A stretch of 64,000 nt of DNA, from positions 2,912,054 through 2,976,053 of the forward strand of contig NW_004457695.1 of assembly GCF_000203815.1 (NCBI RefSeq). The letters are read 5' to 3'. The notes under the pieces are model-generated. The model ran no database searches, was not told the DNA's origin, and saw only the letters and a list, made by a program, of their open reading frames with translations. This stretch comes from Cavenderia fasciculata. Taxonomy: Eukaryota > Evosea > Eumycetozoa > Acytosteliales > Cavenderiaceae. The translations under genes were made by a program, and so were the position numbers. Positions 28,423-39,929 of this stretch are shown one piece after another; positions within the stretch are counted from its first letter, which is position 1, and each line of letters opens with the position of its first letter.

Positions 28423-29668
28423 ATGGTGATGAAAAGGATACCTATTCTTTTGTTAATATTAACAACTGTGGTGATGGTAGTTCATTGTCAATCGATATCA
28501 ACTAGTAGTACGACTATAGTTTATCCAGATGATCAGAATCTATATTATACTGGACGTGTTGATAAACAAGACTCAAATGTCTACGTTTTTGATTGGTCAT
28601 TTGTAACAATCAACTTTATTGTTACTGGTACTTTATCTATTAAAGCTTCCTTTTCTACTTCTGTAAGTTACAACACAATTGAATCAATTGATGCAATTTT
28701 TATTAACTCTTCCTCTTCTTCTTCTTTTGTTTTGGTTTAGAATACTGTTAATCCAAATTTATTCAATGTTGTTGTAAATGATCAACTTTTGGATATACCA
28801 ATCACTATCAATTCAACAAATATCCAAGTGATCACATTACTCGATGATTTAGATCCACAATCCTCTTACAATGTTTCAATATCCAAGAGAACTGAAGCTG
28901 CTATGGGAATAGTAAGCTTTTATGGCCTAGAAGTCGATTCAACTGCTCAATTTACTCCTTTACAACCTTCTTCTAGAAAGATTGAATTTATTGGTGACAG
29001 GTAAGAATGAATGAAAGAAAGAAAGACTTACTTTAACTAATATCAGCTGATACTTTGTACTTTTTTTTTTTAGTATAACATGTGGATATGGTATATTGGG
29101 TCTTGGACCATGCAGTTTTACTCCAGAGACTGAGGATAGTTATGTAACGTATGAAGGTTTAATTTCTAGGGCATTGGGAGCAGAGTTGTATGTTGAGAGT
29201 TGGTCAGGTAAAGGGATGGTTAGAAATGTTGGTGACAAGAATACAACGTCTCAATATCCATTCCCATACTATTACAATTTCACAGTTGCAAATAATGCAT
29301 CTACTATTTGGACGTACGAGGGATTCCAACCAGATGCAGTGGTAATCAATCTTGGAACCAATGATTATTCTACGCAACCAGCACCACCCCAATCCATCTT
29401 TACCCAAGGATACCTTGCATTTATCCAACTTTTAAAATCAAAATACACAAACAATCCAACATTCTTTTTGGCATGTGGACCTATGATAAGTAATCCTTGT
29501 TGTCAATATGTAAAGGATATAGCCACACAAACAGGATCTACTTTTATCAATCTCCAAGGTCTCCTTACACCAGAAAGTACTGGTTGTGCAGGACACCCAA
29601 ATCAACTTGGTCACACCTATATGGCTAAAGTTGCATTCCCAATCATTCAACAAACAATGGATTGGTAA
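28423..29668 (+). CDS. Secreted SGNH/GDSL carbohydrate esterase (CE2-like)
   Basis: Exons 28423-28662, 28741-29000 and 29074-29668 give 364 residues. A signal peptide is clear (IPILLLILTTVVMVVHCQS). A jelly-roll-like N-terminal domain of about 170 residues precedes the SGNH catalytic domain, the layout of CE2 deacetylases. Catalytic landmarks: IEFIGDSITCGYG (block I, nucleophile Ser, codon split by the second intron), a Gly in the SWSGKGMVRN segment, VVINLGTNDYS (block III Asn), and CAGHPNQLGHTYMA (block V His). CE2 enzymes remove acetyl groups from xylan, mannan or related polysaccharides, which would fit digestion of walls or remodelling of extracellular glycans. Several N-glycosylation sites are present. 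Confidence 0.85.
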
Positions 29669-29774
29669 TAATAATAAATAATTAATACTAAATAATAATA
29701 ATAAATAATAATAATAAACAAAAATTATGATTAATTTATTTGAATCCAAATAAACTGTAAGAGAGAGAGAGATA

Positions 29775-30446
29775 CTAATCTCGGTGACCATGATGTTCTC
29801 TTTCCACCAAGAACAACTTTTTAATTAAACCAAATAATACTAATAATATACTTGTACCTGTTATGTGAAAGAAATACAATATTGTAAACTCAATAATAGT
29901 AATATATAATTATAATAGGTCATTCTATTTCATACCAAAGAAAACATATTTAAATAGCGCAAAGAATCCACCAGCTCGTAACAACATGATTGTGTTGGGT
30001 GATGGCATTGAATCGAGTGGATGTTTGGCATTGGTATAGGTACCCATATAATCGAGAATGATAAAGTAGTGTGTGATATTCTCTGCATAGTCTCCCAACA
30101 TGTAGAGTAGTGGCACTGTATTGAGTATACTCGATGGCATTGTAAACGAAATGAGTGCACATGGTAGATAGGTCAATAAAAATGGAATAACAATGTCATA
30201 ACCTTTTGTATAGAGACCTAGGTATGTCTCCTTTTCAGCATAGGTCATCTGAGACATTACCTTGTGTCCCTTTTCAGGACCATACCCAAAGAAACTATCC
30301 AATGCTGGGTTGCCACCCATACGTCCCACTACATTCTCTTGCAGCAATATAAATGTATATATTGTAACCAAGAATAAAACTATAAAGATAACTTTACTTT
30401 TAGTTAATCTTTCAATAGTTGATGATACTCTTTGTAAAGTCGACAT
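29775..30446 (-). CDS. Multi-pass membrane protein of unknown function
   Basis: Exons 30446-29936 and 29857-29775 (GTATGA...ACAG intron) give 197 residues. Four or five hydrophobic segments are visible: VIFIVLFLVTIYTFILL near residue 19, YDIVIPFLLTYLPCALISF, a TVPLLYMLGDYAENITHYFI segment, a stretch ending RAGGFFALFKYVFFG, and SILLVLFGLIKKLFLV from exon 2. A short His-rich tail (EREHHGHRD) ends it. The charged/aromatic blocks GYGPEKGHKVMSQMTYAEK and LGDYAEN look conserved-like, but I do not recognise the family. It is tail-to-tail with the esterase (107 bp apart). Confidence 0.65.
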
Positions 30447-30859
30447 TGCAATGAATATATATAAGTAAGACTAACTATCTTTGTTGATGATGATGATGAT
30501 GATTATTATTATAATAATTATTCAAAATATAATAAAAAGGTGAAGAAGTAGAGGAAGAAGAAGAAGGTTTCTTTTTTATTTAAAATATGAATAATTTAGT
30601 AGTAGTAGTGGGGGTTCATTCATAACCATCACTAAAGTCATATTTTATGTGTTAAATTAAAATTATAGGTTGATGTACACAAACTTTTTTTTATTAATTA
30701 ATTTTATGATTCAGCCTGACTGGTTGAACACCACTTCTAGACATCATCATTATATGTACATTTTTCTATTACTATTATCTTTAATTATTCTATCTCTTTT
30801 TTTTTTATTTGTAAAGATCTGTTACTTGTAAGTATTGAATCTCTTTTTTTTGTGTACCA
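30447..30859. other. Intergenic, AT-rich
   Basis: Upstream of the membrane-protein gene and downstream of the prenyltransferase gene. TGATGA and AAGAAG repeats near 30485-30570. No gene seen. Confidence 0.4.
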
Positions 30860-31927
30860 TCAACTATAAAATACATCTAGATGGCTGATTACAAAAAATA
30901 CAAGACTTTGTATCATGGAAAATAGAAATCCTAAATCGGCCCCTTCAGAATCCAAAGATTGCCATCTTTTTTGAAATAGTTTCTTGCAAATAAAGTATCC
31001 CTTTGGTAATGTAATTAAAGGTAATAGAACCAACAATGAATCCAATTCAATGGCAATCACTGACAAAATAATACATGCCCTAAAAAAATGATAAGAAAAA
31101 ATATTTTTAGTCTATATAGTTGAGGGAATAATTAAAATATATCGAGCTACGTACATGCAATAAAAAGCAACAAGTAAAAAGAAACTATTCTCTGGCCCTA
31201 TAAAATTGGCCAATGTTTTGACACCAGACTCTCCATCGGTAATTGAATCACGACTATTATTAATGTGGACAACTGCAGTAAATAAAAGAGCTGATGGAAT
31301 TGAATAGTAGCAAACAATCCAATCAAAGTAGAGTGCCTGAGTAACAAATGAAAGAGGAGTCATTCCCAAAATATATGAAAAAAAAATAGTAGCATCTCCA
31401 AGAGCATTATACTTGAACTTGAATGGATCAGAAGTATAATAAATGGCAAAAAAATAATATCCAATGGCCAATGGGAAAATATAGTTTCTTAAAAAGACTG
31501 TATCACGAATACCAAAAATGATACCAATCATTGAAAAGGCTGATACTAGAATGAAAAAACCAATGAGACCAATAATGTGATTGATTGTCAGTCCATAGTC
31601 AAACATGGTTCTGTCATGAGAATGGTCATGCTTGTCCACTTGTTTTATATAATCATTGAAACTGTTGAATAGATTACAAATGATTTGTAAAGTCATGGAG
31701 AAACCAGTGACAAAAAGGAATACCCATACATTGAAATGACCAGTTTCACGGTAAGCTATGGCTGGTCCTAAAATTGATGAAGACAATGATATACTTAGTG
31801 ACCATGGTCGTACAGCCTTAAAGTATGAATACAATGTTGGTGATTTTGTGACTGTAACTTTAGACATAGTATCATCATTGGGGTTTGAATCCTTTGACTT
31901 TAATCTTGGGCGTGCAGTCAAAGACAT
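30860..31927 (-). CDS. UBIAD1-like UbiA prenyltransferase
   Basis: Exons 31927-31155 and 31079-30860 give 330 residues. After a hydrophilic N-terminus comes SYFKAVRPWSLSISLSSSIL, the usual start of the UbiA domain. The first Asp motif is NLFNSFNDYIKQVDKHDH (N-x3-D type) and the second is NNSRDSITDGESGVKTLA, the UBIAD1/MenA form of NxxRDxxxD. Eight or nine membrane helices fit the spacing. UBIAD1/MenA enzymes transfer a polyprenyl chain to a naphthoquinone or benzoquinone ring for menaquinone or ubiquinone synthesis in Golgi, ER or mitochondrial membranes. The substrate cannot be told from sequence, though the second motif is closer to UBIAD1 than to COQ2. Confidence 0.87.
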
Positions 31928-32343
31928 TTGGGGAATAGTAGAAAATTAAAATATAAAGTTATATTGGTTTCATTCATTGATTCATTCTTTTTATAGAAGG
32001 ATTCTAATTCAAGAATAAAAAAAGATTAAAAATATAAATATATATTTTCGTGGCGACAATATAAACATGGTGACTTCATAACTACAAAAGTTAATTTTAT
32101 ATTTAATAGATACAAAAATGTTCCCCAAAATGTTTGGGAAAAAGATTTAATTACATTTGTATAACAATGTGGGTGAAAAGAAAACTGGCTGGTCAACCTA
32201 CTAGAGTAGATCTTGAAAGTTAACTGGGTCATCTTATGTTTAAATTTACAAATAAACAATGTGGATGATCTGACAACAACACTAACAATTAAAAAAGAGG
32301 TTGAATGTTTAAAACATTTATATTACCTATAAAAATAAATATA
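31928..32343. other. Intergenic between UBIAD1-like and ADO-like genes
   Basis: Upstream of the prenyltransferase gene and downstream of the dioxygenase gene. Reading frames here are low in coding character. No gene or RNA seen. Confidence 0.4.
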
Positions 32344-32483
32344 TTAACTATTGACTTTATTATTATTATTGTCAGAGTAAAAGTGGTGAAGTGATTGAAA
32401 TAGGTCTATTAAAACTTTTGGATCGTCCCTTTCTTCAATACAATAAAAATCTTTTGGGTCATATTCTTTTAATTGAATTATAC

Positions 32484-32525
<42 letters not shown>

Positions 32526-33471
32526 TACTATTATTACTATTATTATTATTATTTTGATTATTTTGATTATGTATATGACTATTACCATTTGGTTGTTGTT
32601 GTTGTTGATTTTTAATTTTATAATAAGAACAATGTCTACCATTTAATTTATCACCATAGGGAGGAAACAATAGTTCCAAAACTGCACTATGGTTACTATG
32701 TGAAGTAAATTGATGAACAATACTCTTTGATGAAAGTGATGATTTTGTATTTTCCGATGTCATGATGGTTTGACCCGTATATTTTGCGTTTAATATATTA
32801 TTACTTAGGCCATTTAAACTATTATTATTATTACTACCATTATTACTATGACCATTACTACTACTAGTACTATTATTATTTTTTCTATTTCCATTATTTA
32901 TCCCATTTTGTTGTTGAGATTGATGTTGTTGTTGTAAAGGTTGAGGTTGTTGATTTTGATGTTGTTGTTGTAGAGGTTGAGGTTGTAATTGTGGTTCATC
33001 CAATAATTCATAATTATCTGAAGCAATTGATCCATAGAGAATCTTACTCAAGACTCTCATATCTGGATGACTGTGAAGGGGAATGGTCGACCCCTGAGGC
33101 ATTGCAAATATGGCCAATGTAAACCTACGATCTTCAAATAGTGGAAAGTAAGAGACAGGATAGCCAAACGAAGACCGATACAACTGTTGGTTGATTCGAG
33201 ACATCAACGATTTACTAAGAGGCAAGTCTCTCTCCCCTAGACATAAATCTTCAATGTTGACCTCGCTAAATGCATTCTTTAGTTCTTGAATGAGTTCTGG
33301 TGATGGATTGAATGGAACAGCAGCAGCAGTAGCAGCTGAAGTAGTGCCAGTAGCAGTGTTGTTGAGTGATATATCTAATGTTGAAATAGGTGATATGGCA
33401 GCAGCCGACGGCGTCCAGACTGGCAGTTTCTTTGCCACATTAATTAAAGTCTTGAGTTTGGTTGATATCAT
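32344..33471 (-). CDS. ADO/PCO-family thiol dioxygenase (cysteamine or N-terminal-cysteine oxidase)
   Basis: Single exon from ATG 33471, 375 residues. The family core is visible as VSYFPLFEDRRFTLAIFAMP, then GSTIPLHSHPDMRVLSKILY with two iron-binding His in HSH, a third in KSIVHQFTSHSNHSAVLEL, followed by LFPPYGDKLNGRHCSYYKI, which matches the animal ADO end GR-x-C-x-YY. Two long Gln/Asn-rich inserts interrupt the cupin (around residues 165-250 and 285-330). ADO oxidises cysteamine to hypotaurine and N-terminal Cys of regulatory proteins; PCOs in plants do the latter as oxygen sensors. The reading frame stays open upstream of this ATG for about 290 bases, so the N-terminus may be longer. Confidence 0.85.
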
Positions 33472-34723
33472 TTTCTCATCTATTAGATCGTAGGCAACCG
33501 ATGTCCCTTCTTCTTCTCCTCCTTCTTCCTCTTCCTCGATAACCTGTTGCTGAAGTTGTTGTTCGACTGCTGCTGTTGATGTTGTTGTTAATTGATCTTG
33601 TTCCTCTTCAACGACTACGACAACTTGGTCTCCTTCTTCTCTTTGCGAAACGACGACCTCCCTGTTGTTGTTGTTGTTGCTGTTGTTATTATTATTTTTA
33701 ATGAGCGTTATTCTTGAAACTTTGAAAAAAGAGTAGGCAGTATTCGATCTCTATATCGATACTCTACTCGACAACACACAGTGGTTGGGTTGGTTGTAGG
33801 TTGCTGTTATTACTAAAAAAAAAAGGAGAAGAAGAAGATAAAGATGATGCGATTCTCTCTCACTCTCTCTTTCTCCTATCTCTCTCTCTCTAATCTTTTG
33901 CTTTCTTTTCTTTTCTCTTTCCTTCCTTTCTTTTAATATAATAATAACCCTTTTACTTGTTACTAGGCATTAGAAGATGAAAGTTGTATGTATACTACTA
34001 CTATCAGGTGATTCTACTAAGGGGGATATAGAATGAATGCACGAACGAATCTTGAATGAATTGTTTGTGTTGTTGTTTGTATAATAATAATAACAATACT
34101 ATTATATTATTATTATTATTATTATTACTCTATGTTATGCTATCTGATATATATCTCCTTAAGTTGTTGGTTGTTTGTTGTTTGTTGTTTTAATAATGCA
34201 AACTCAATTTGGTGAAAGAATGAAGAGTCAAGTCTCACTGAAAACAAAAAAAAAAAAAGATTTATTTTGTATTCGCACGCAGATTTAACAGATCAAGGGA
34301 GATGATGATTGTTATTTTGAATCATAGAAAAGAAGAACAAACAAAGATAGATATCAAGATAGGTCTCGTTCCCTCATCCACAAGTTCAAAAAAAAGAAAA
34401 GAGAAAAAAAAAAATAGAAAAAGAACAAGAAGATATATCGCATGTTATCTACCTATCGATTATTGATTGAATACTGGTATGAACGTGCACATACCCATCC
34501 TAAGAAAGAAGAAAAGTGCTTCTCTATGTGGAAGAGGTGGTGATGGGCAGTTTGATCATTGTGACGGATGATGATGATGATGAGGGGTAACGAACTGCAC
34601 GCGTACGTACGTATTATTACACGCCGACATTTAATATTTATTTGAAAGAAAGAGAGAGAAAGAGATAGATTTATTTTATTTAATCATTCAATTTCGTTTC
34701 GTTCAAATTAAATCACATCATCA
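33472..34723. other. Long region upstream of the ADO-like gene
   Basis: 33472-33760 is open in the ADO frame and rich in Glu, Gln and Asn codons (see findings). The rest is CT-rich (33840-33930), AAT/ATT-rich (34085-34125) and A-rich (34235-34430). No other gene seen. Confidence 0.4.
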
Positions 34724-35848
34724 TTAAGATTGTTGACGATGTTGGAATTGTTGGGCAAAAGCGTACCAACTAAAGTCATCTTCAATGGGCTGTTGCTCGG
34801 TGGTTTCGATGTTGTTGACGACATTTTTTGGTGTTGGGGAGGGCTTTGCTTTGTTGTCTTCGACGTCTTCTGCACTGAATAGTGTACCGATATCTTGGAA
34901 GGTGTAATGACAAACCGAAGTGAAATAGGGTGCGTTTTTGGCAATAAGTTTGGTTGGATCAGACGAGGAAGAGTGTATCAGGTTCAGTAGGTTGTTGAAT
35001 GATCGAGTGCCAAATGGCATGTTTAGCATCTTGCAAATATGTGCAACCAAGGCACTACCACGACACGACAATTGGGAGATACCTTGGAATACATCGTCCA
35101 CGGCCGATGGCTTCAAATACATCAACAAACCTTCCATAATCCAAAACGTTGGTTTATTGGCATCAAACCCAAGTTCCAAAAGATTATCGATCCACTTTTT
35201 AGTGCTCAAGTCAATACCAATGTACTTGATAGTCGATTGACTAATTGGTTCGATTACTTTGGATGCATGATCTACTTCATTCTTTTTCAATTCAATTACT
35301 TTGGGCATATCCAATTCATAGACTGTTACAGATGCTGCTAGCTTCATTCTATGTGCACGCATATCCATACCAGCTCCAAAAACCACAATTTGTTCAATGT
35401 CTCCGTTGATGACATGGTTGGTGATGAGAGAATCGATTAGTTTGGTTCGTCTCAATACAGTTTGAATGCCAAATGCAGCAACCACCTCTTTCCAAAGTAT
35501 CAGTTGTTCTTGAAACGATAGATGTGATAGGTCTTGTTTAACAGGTGGGACAGTTTGGTGCTCGACAAAGTTTTCCAATGTTCTTGTTGAACCTTCACAA
35601 TCCAAGATGATAAACGAGTATGGGTCATAGTAGGCCAAGTTTTCATGAACCGTTGAATCATCCAACTTGGGAGTATAGTATCTCTTGACAATTTCATCTT
35701 GTATCATGGAATGGTCATTTCTTTCCAATGCTTTACGAATAAACTTGTTGGTTGCTACAGCTCTTGCTGCACACACCAATATTGCTGTTGCAGACACCTC
35801 TATTTTAGGATTTTCCATTTTTGGTATATCTTCTTCTTTTGATTCCAT
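34724..35848 (-). CDS. SAM-dependent methyltransferase, LCMT/TIGR00027-like (copy 1)
   Basis: Single exon, 374 residues. The family blocks are clear: ATAILVCAARAVATNKFIRK near the start, RRTKLIDSLITNHV, then the SAM-binding motif IVVFGAGMDMRAHRMKL, the acidic block VYELDMPKVIELKK, and FWIMEGLLMYLKPSAVDDVF. These match the leucine-carboxyl-methyltransferase-like family common in actinobacteria and dictyostelids. Substrate is unknown; it is not the PP2A methyltransferase by its overall features. The C-terminal 60 residues are hydrophilic and divergent. A second copy (38366-39571) lies on the other side of the transglutaminase-like gene, same strand, suggesting a local duplication. Confidence 0.82.
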   Translation of the reverse strand: MESKEEDIPKMENPKIEVSATAILVCAARAVATNKFIRKALERNDHSMIQDEIVKRYYTPKLDDSTVHENLAYYDPYSFIILDCEGSTRTLENFVEHQTVPPVKQDLSHLSFQEQLILWKEVVAAFGIQTVLRRTKLIDSLITNHVINGDIEQIVVFGAGMDMRAHRMKLAASVTVYELDMPKVIELKKNEVDHASKVIEPISQSTIKYIGIDLSTKKWIDNLLELGFDANKPTFWIMEGLLMYLKPSAVDDVFQGISQLSCRGSALVAHICKMLNMPFGTRSFNNLLNLIHSSSSDPTKLIAKNAPYFTSVCHYTFQDIGTLFSAEDVEDNKAKPSPTPKNVVNNIETTEQQPIEDDFSWYAFAQQFQHRQQS

Positions 35849-36393
35849 TCTAGAATTCTTCTTTAATTATTTAATTTTAGTTTGTATATAATAAATATTA
35901 AAATGAATTTGTATATGTAGTTGTGTTTTTACTGGCAAACTTGAAGAAACCTCAATAGAGAGAGAGAGAGAAGAGATAAATATATTTTTAATATAAACGC
36001 AAATAAAAACGTTTCCAGTATTCGATACACTATTGATGAGATAACCGAGTTTCAAACCCCAAAATATAATAGAGATAATAATAGTATTGGGATACCTGTG
36101 TATATACATTTGTTTATTATTTGTTTTACCCCCATCTCTCCTCAAAAAAGGTAATATTTATTTGTTTTCTCCACGTGTGATTTTCATTAAAATCGATATT
36201 TCTGTTGTATGCGATAAAGATATTGTCGTTAAACAATGTGTACCAATTAAATAGGAATCTTTTATGACCCGAAATAGAAGGAAGAGAACAGTGATAAATA
36301 TTTATCATCATGATATCTTCTTTATCTTTATCTTTTTCTTTTGTATTTTTGTATTTGTACAGACTTTTTAAATATTTATTTATGTTCTTTTGA
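35849..36393. other. Intergenic, AT-rich
   Basis: Between methyltransferase copy 1 and the transglutaminase-like gene, both on the minus strand. GA repeats at about 35955-35975. No gene seen. Confidence 0.4.
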
Positions 36394-38057
36394 TTAATTT
36401 TCAATTGGATTAACAACCCATTTTTGATCAAGAGATTGATTATTAAAATTACCTTCACCATCTGCCCAGAAAGCAATTCCTTGACAGAATTCGATTTGTT
36501 TGGATCCGTCAATAACAGTATCGATACCAGCGATATTATGATCCAAATGCATGGCGATAAGGTTACCATTACCCTTGCCAAAGAATTTGGTGTATGGTTC
36601 TTGATTGTCACCTGTAATGGAAGAAGCAGAGTCGAATGGGATCCATCCAACACCGTCGGCATAAAACTCTCCAACAACGTGAACGTTTTGACCTTCTTTT
36701 GGTGTATTTGCCCAACGACCAAACAACAATCTGCTTGGAATACCGTGCATTCTTAAAATGGCACCAAAGAGAATAGAGAAACCACCGCAATCAGTGAAGC
36801 GGTAGCCAATAGTCTCGGACGCCTTTCTAGTGCCTTTGACATCTTTAGCAAAGACATAGGAAAAGTGTATCTTGATAAAGAGGAATACACGGTACGCATA
36901 GCATAGTGCAGACTCGACTGAACCGTCCGACATGAGCATTGGATGTAATTGGTTAGAGTGTACCCATTGACCAAACCCTGTGTCGTTAAAGTTCATGAGT
37001 GTGGTTGGTTTGAGATGGTATGCACGTTGCTCGCCAGACAGTGGGATAGTCATGGGTACAAAGTCACCTGGTCCAGCTTGCTTGAGTGCAATGCTGTACA
37101 ATTGAGCTTCAATCTCGTATTTGATTTGGACTTGGTGTGGAGCACCGCGTGCCAAACATCTAAACATGTAGTGACCGTTGGTACCCTGGATCATGTCTCC
37201 GCCACTCAGCAACTTGGTGCCAGTCACATCATACACCTTGAGTGATGCACCTGTAATGTTTTGTGTTTGCAAAGGTGAGGGTGGAGCGGGTGCGACGATA
37301 CTCCATCTCGTGACTTTTAGGTTGGGTAGCTTCAAGTCGACTGTCAAGCAAGCTTTCACCTTTTTAGTTGGTTTTTGTTCAATTACATAGTTACCAGTAC
37401 CAAACATTTCACGGTGTTTGGTAAAGTTGGCTAATAATTGTAATGCCGAGCTACCTGGTGCCGACAATACAGCTGATTGACCAAGTTGATTAGATGCACC
37501 TTTTGCAGGTGCAGCAGCAGCAGCAGGTTTCTTTACTGCAGCAGCAGCGGCAGAAACAGTCGATTCACTCTTTACAGCTTCGAATTGACCCCATTCACCA
37601 CGACCTGCATTACCAATCATATCACCCTTTGGATCGACTCCGACGTGTGGACCGACATTCCCCGTACGATTCTTTTGGTTTCTAAACGAGTCAGACATCA
37701 TGCATAACCGACCACTTGGCAACCAAACAAACTCTAATCTAGCAGTACTCTCTGTATCGGCATCACAAATCGATTCCAACTGTGCACTAATACCCAAATA
37801 TTGATCATCTCCATTCTTTAAAGTATAAATCGATCCACCAACATTGGTAACTATCCATTCTGATGTTTTATTTGCACTACCATTACTTGCCACTAATAAT
37901 AGGAAGTAAAATAAAAGTATTTATTAATAAGATTGATCTAAATATATGTATCATGATGATGACGATAATTACATTGACCATTAATAACTGCTAGATATCC
38001 CTTTTTTGATTTTAATCTAATACTTAATCCATTGCTAATTTCAAATGGTGCTGACAT
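36394..38057 (-). CDS. Transglutaminase-like protein with N-terminal fascin-type beta-trefoil segment
   Basis: Exons 38057-37973 and 37892-36394 give 527 residues. Residues 1-120 (GLSIRLKSKKGYLAVINGQ, IYTLKNGDDQYLGIS, GRLCMMSDSF) look like fascin/ricin-type beta-trefoil strands. An Ala/Lys/Pro linker follows (around 130-155). The C-terminal half is a transglutaminase-like domain: FTDCGGFSILFGAILRMHGI with the catalytic Cys, NVHVVGEFYADGVGWIPFD with the His, and the Asp of PFD. Such proteins are cross-linking enzymes or thiol proteases/peptide N-glycanase relatives. No signal peptide is seen, so it is probably cytosolic. The exon 1 call is needed to complete the first beta-hairpin. Confidence 0.75.
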
Positions 38058-38365
38058 GTCTTTACTACTTCTTTATCTTATTATCTCTCCTCTCTCTCTC
38101 TTTCTCTCTCTCTATCTCTTTAACAAATACAAAAAAGTATGAATGAATCATCATCAGAGTACTCTAGCCGTATTTATTGATTCTTGTGAATTAAAGCAAA
38201 GATATTAATTCTTTTCTACTTTTTTGTTTTTTTAACATTCCCTAAATTGGGGGACAACCACGGATTCCGAGCTTTGGTTCTCGCCCGATGATTCAATTAG
38301 ATAATCTAATTATCCCTGGGGAACAGACGATTGATCAAACTACTATAGTTGTCTTTTTCCTACTC
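38058..38365. other. Intergenic with GC-richer patch
   Basis: CT repeats near 38085-38115. 38240-38330 is less AT-rich and includes a 7-bp inverted repeat ATTAGAT/ATCTAAT (about 38296-38310). tRNA consensus boxes were looked for and not found. Confidence 0.35.
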
Positions 38366-39571
38366 TTACTTTTTTATTGAAAGAGTAAATTGACTAGTTT
38401 CAAGAGGTGTGTCTTGAGATACTTGGCCAATAAACATTTGATCGATATCTTGATAGTTGTAGGTTTTGATTGGTTGAAATGATTTAGCATATTTCATAAT
38501 TAAACTTTCAGGATCTGTTGTACTATATTTAAATTCATTCTTGTTGATTATATTATTATTATTATTATTTTGATTATTATCTTGATTATGATTATTTATA
38601 TCTGTATTATCTAATCTTTCTTCAACTTTTGGATGAAGTGTATGTAATAATAATTGTGAATGAGGGGATGATAAATCAGAAATGGTTGAGAGTAGTTGAT
38701 GAACTTGTTGTTCTGTAAAATACATGACTAGTCCTTCGGCTAGCCAAAAGGTTGGAATGGATCGATTGAATCCATTGGACTCTAGGAGTGATGTCCAATG
38801 TTTAGAATCTAATAGATCAGCTGCCAACAAGGTGTTGGTCGATTGACTAATAGGTTTTGTAATATAGTGAGATGTTACCTGATCGAGTATAAGTCGTTTG
38901 TAAGCAATGACTTGTTCCAAATCTATTTCAAATACCTTTGTATCACTATCAAATGGTAATCTTAAATGTCTCGTATCTAATCCACTGGCCAATACCACAA
39001 CTTGTTTAATCTTTTCATTATTATTATTTTGATTATTTTGATTATTTTGATTATTATTGACTACATTATCCAACACCAATTGATCAATTAGTTTAGTTCT
39101 CTTTGCACCACGTAGCATTGCATTGGTACTCATCAAATGTCTCCATGAATGTAGAGGGTTATAGTTTGTTACTGTTTCTCTTATTGACTCGTTTAGGCTT
39201 TTGTTGTTGTCTTCTTCTTCTTCTTCAGCAGTTGCAACTGTTAACAGATTATTGATCAACAATTCAACCGATTGTGGATGAGTTGAGAAAAAGTATGCGT
39301 ATGGATCATACACTGTTACATTCTTGTCGAGGAATGAATCATCTAAATCATCTACATAGAAATGATCAACAAAGTAGTTTGACAATACTTGTTGTTGTTG
39401 TTGTTGTTTGTGATGATCAGCATCATCATCATCATCATCAACGCGTGATTGACGAATAAACTTGTTTGTTGATATAGCTCTTGTAGCAGCTACATATATT
39501 GAAGTTCGTGCTACTCCTTTGATTACACTATTAATAATAGTGTTGTTGTTGTTGTTGTTGTAATCACCCAT
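38366..39571 (-). CDS. SAM-dependent methyltransferase, LCMT/TIGR00027-like (copy 2)
   Basis: Single exon, 401 residues, paralogous to 34724-35848. Shared blocks: RTSIYVAATRAISTNKFIRQ, RGAKRTKLIDQLVLDNV, the SAM motif VVLASGLDTRHLRLPF, VFEIDLEQVIAYKR, PISQSTNTLLAADLLDSKHW and FWLAEGLVMYFTEQQVHQLL. Poly-Asn inserts occur before and after the methyltransferase core. The SAM motif has ASG where copy 1 has GAG, so the glycine pattern differs. The two copies share the ISQST signature after the acidic block. Substrate unknown. Confidence 0.82.
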   Translation of the reverse strand: MGDYNNNNNNTIINSVIKGVARTSIYVAATRAISTNKFIRQSRVDDDDDDADHHKQQQQQQVLSNYFVDHFYVDDLDDSFLDKNVTVYDPYAYFFSTHPQSVELLINNLLTVATAEEEEEDNNKSLNESIRETVTNYNPLHSWRHLMSTNAMLRGAKRTKLIDQLVLDNVVNNNQNNQNNQNNNNEKIKQVVVLASGLDTRHLRLPFDSDTKVFEIDLEQVIAYKRLILDQVTSHYITKPISQSTNTLLAADLLDSKHWTSLLESNGFNRSIPTFWLAEGLVMYFTEQQVHQLLSTISDLSSPHSQLLLHTLHPKVEERLDNTDINNHNQDNNQNNNNNNIINKNEFKYSTTDPESLIMKYAKSFQPIKTYNYQDIDQMFIGQVSQDTPLETSQFTLSIKK

Positions 39572-39660
39572 TAATATTAAAATATATATGTAAACAAATT
39601 AATTTAAGAAGCTTAAGAAGGCTATTCTTTTTTCACGATAAACAATTTTTGAAGTTTGTC

Positions 39661-39690
39661 TCGCCTCCAATCCCGGAGTGATTCGGCGAG
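39661..39690 (+). repeat. GC-rich hairpin upstream of first array gene
   Basis: TCGCC/GGCGA stem (extended to CTCGCC from 39660) enclosing CTCC/GGAG, 43 bp before the start codon at 39733. It may fold in the mRNA leader or bind a factor. Other array members lack an obvious equal. Confidence 0.35.
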
Positions 39691-39732
39691 AGGTTTCATT
39701 TATTCTTCCTTACAAAGAACGAAAGAAAGAAA

Positions 39733-39875
39733 ATGATGTATTCAAATTCTAAACAATCATATCCCTTTTTATTTGTAGTACTATTGGCAGCATGCTGTTT
39801 GGTGAGTACTACCTACCTAGTTATAGACCTATATCGCTTTGAAAAGATAAAGTAGTATTAATACAAACCACTTTG

Positions 39876-39929
<54 letters not shown>

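Noticed and set aside
38240-38330. Possible tRNA in a GC-richer patch
   Set aside because: No A/B box pair or cloverleaf could be drawn; only a short inverted repeat is present.
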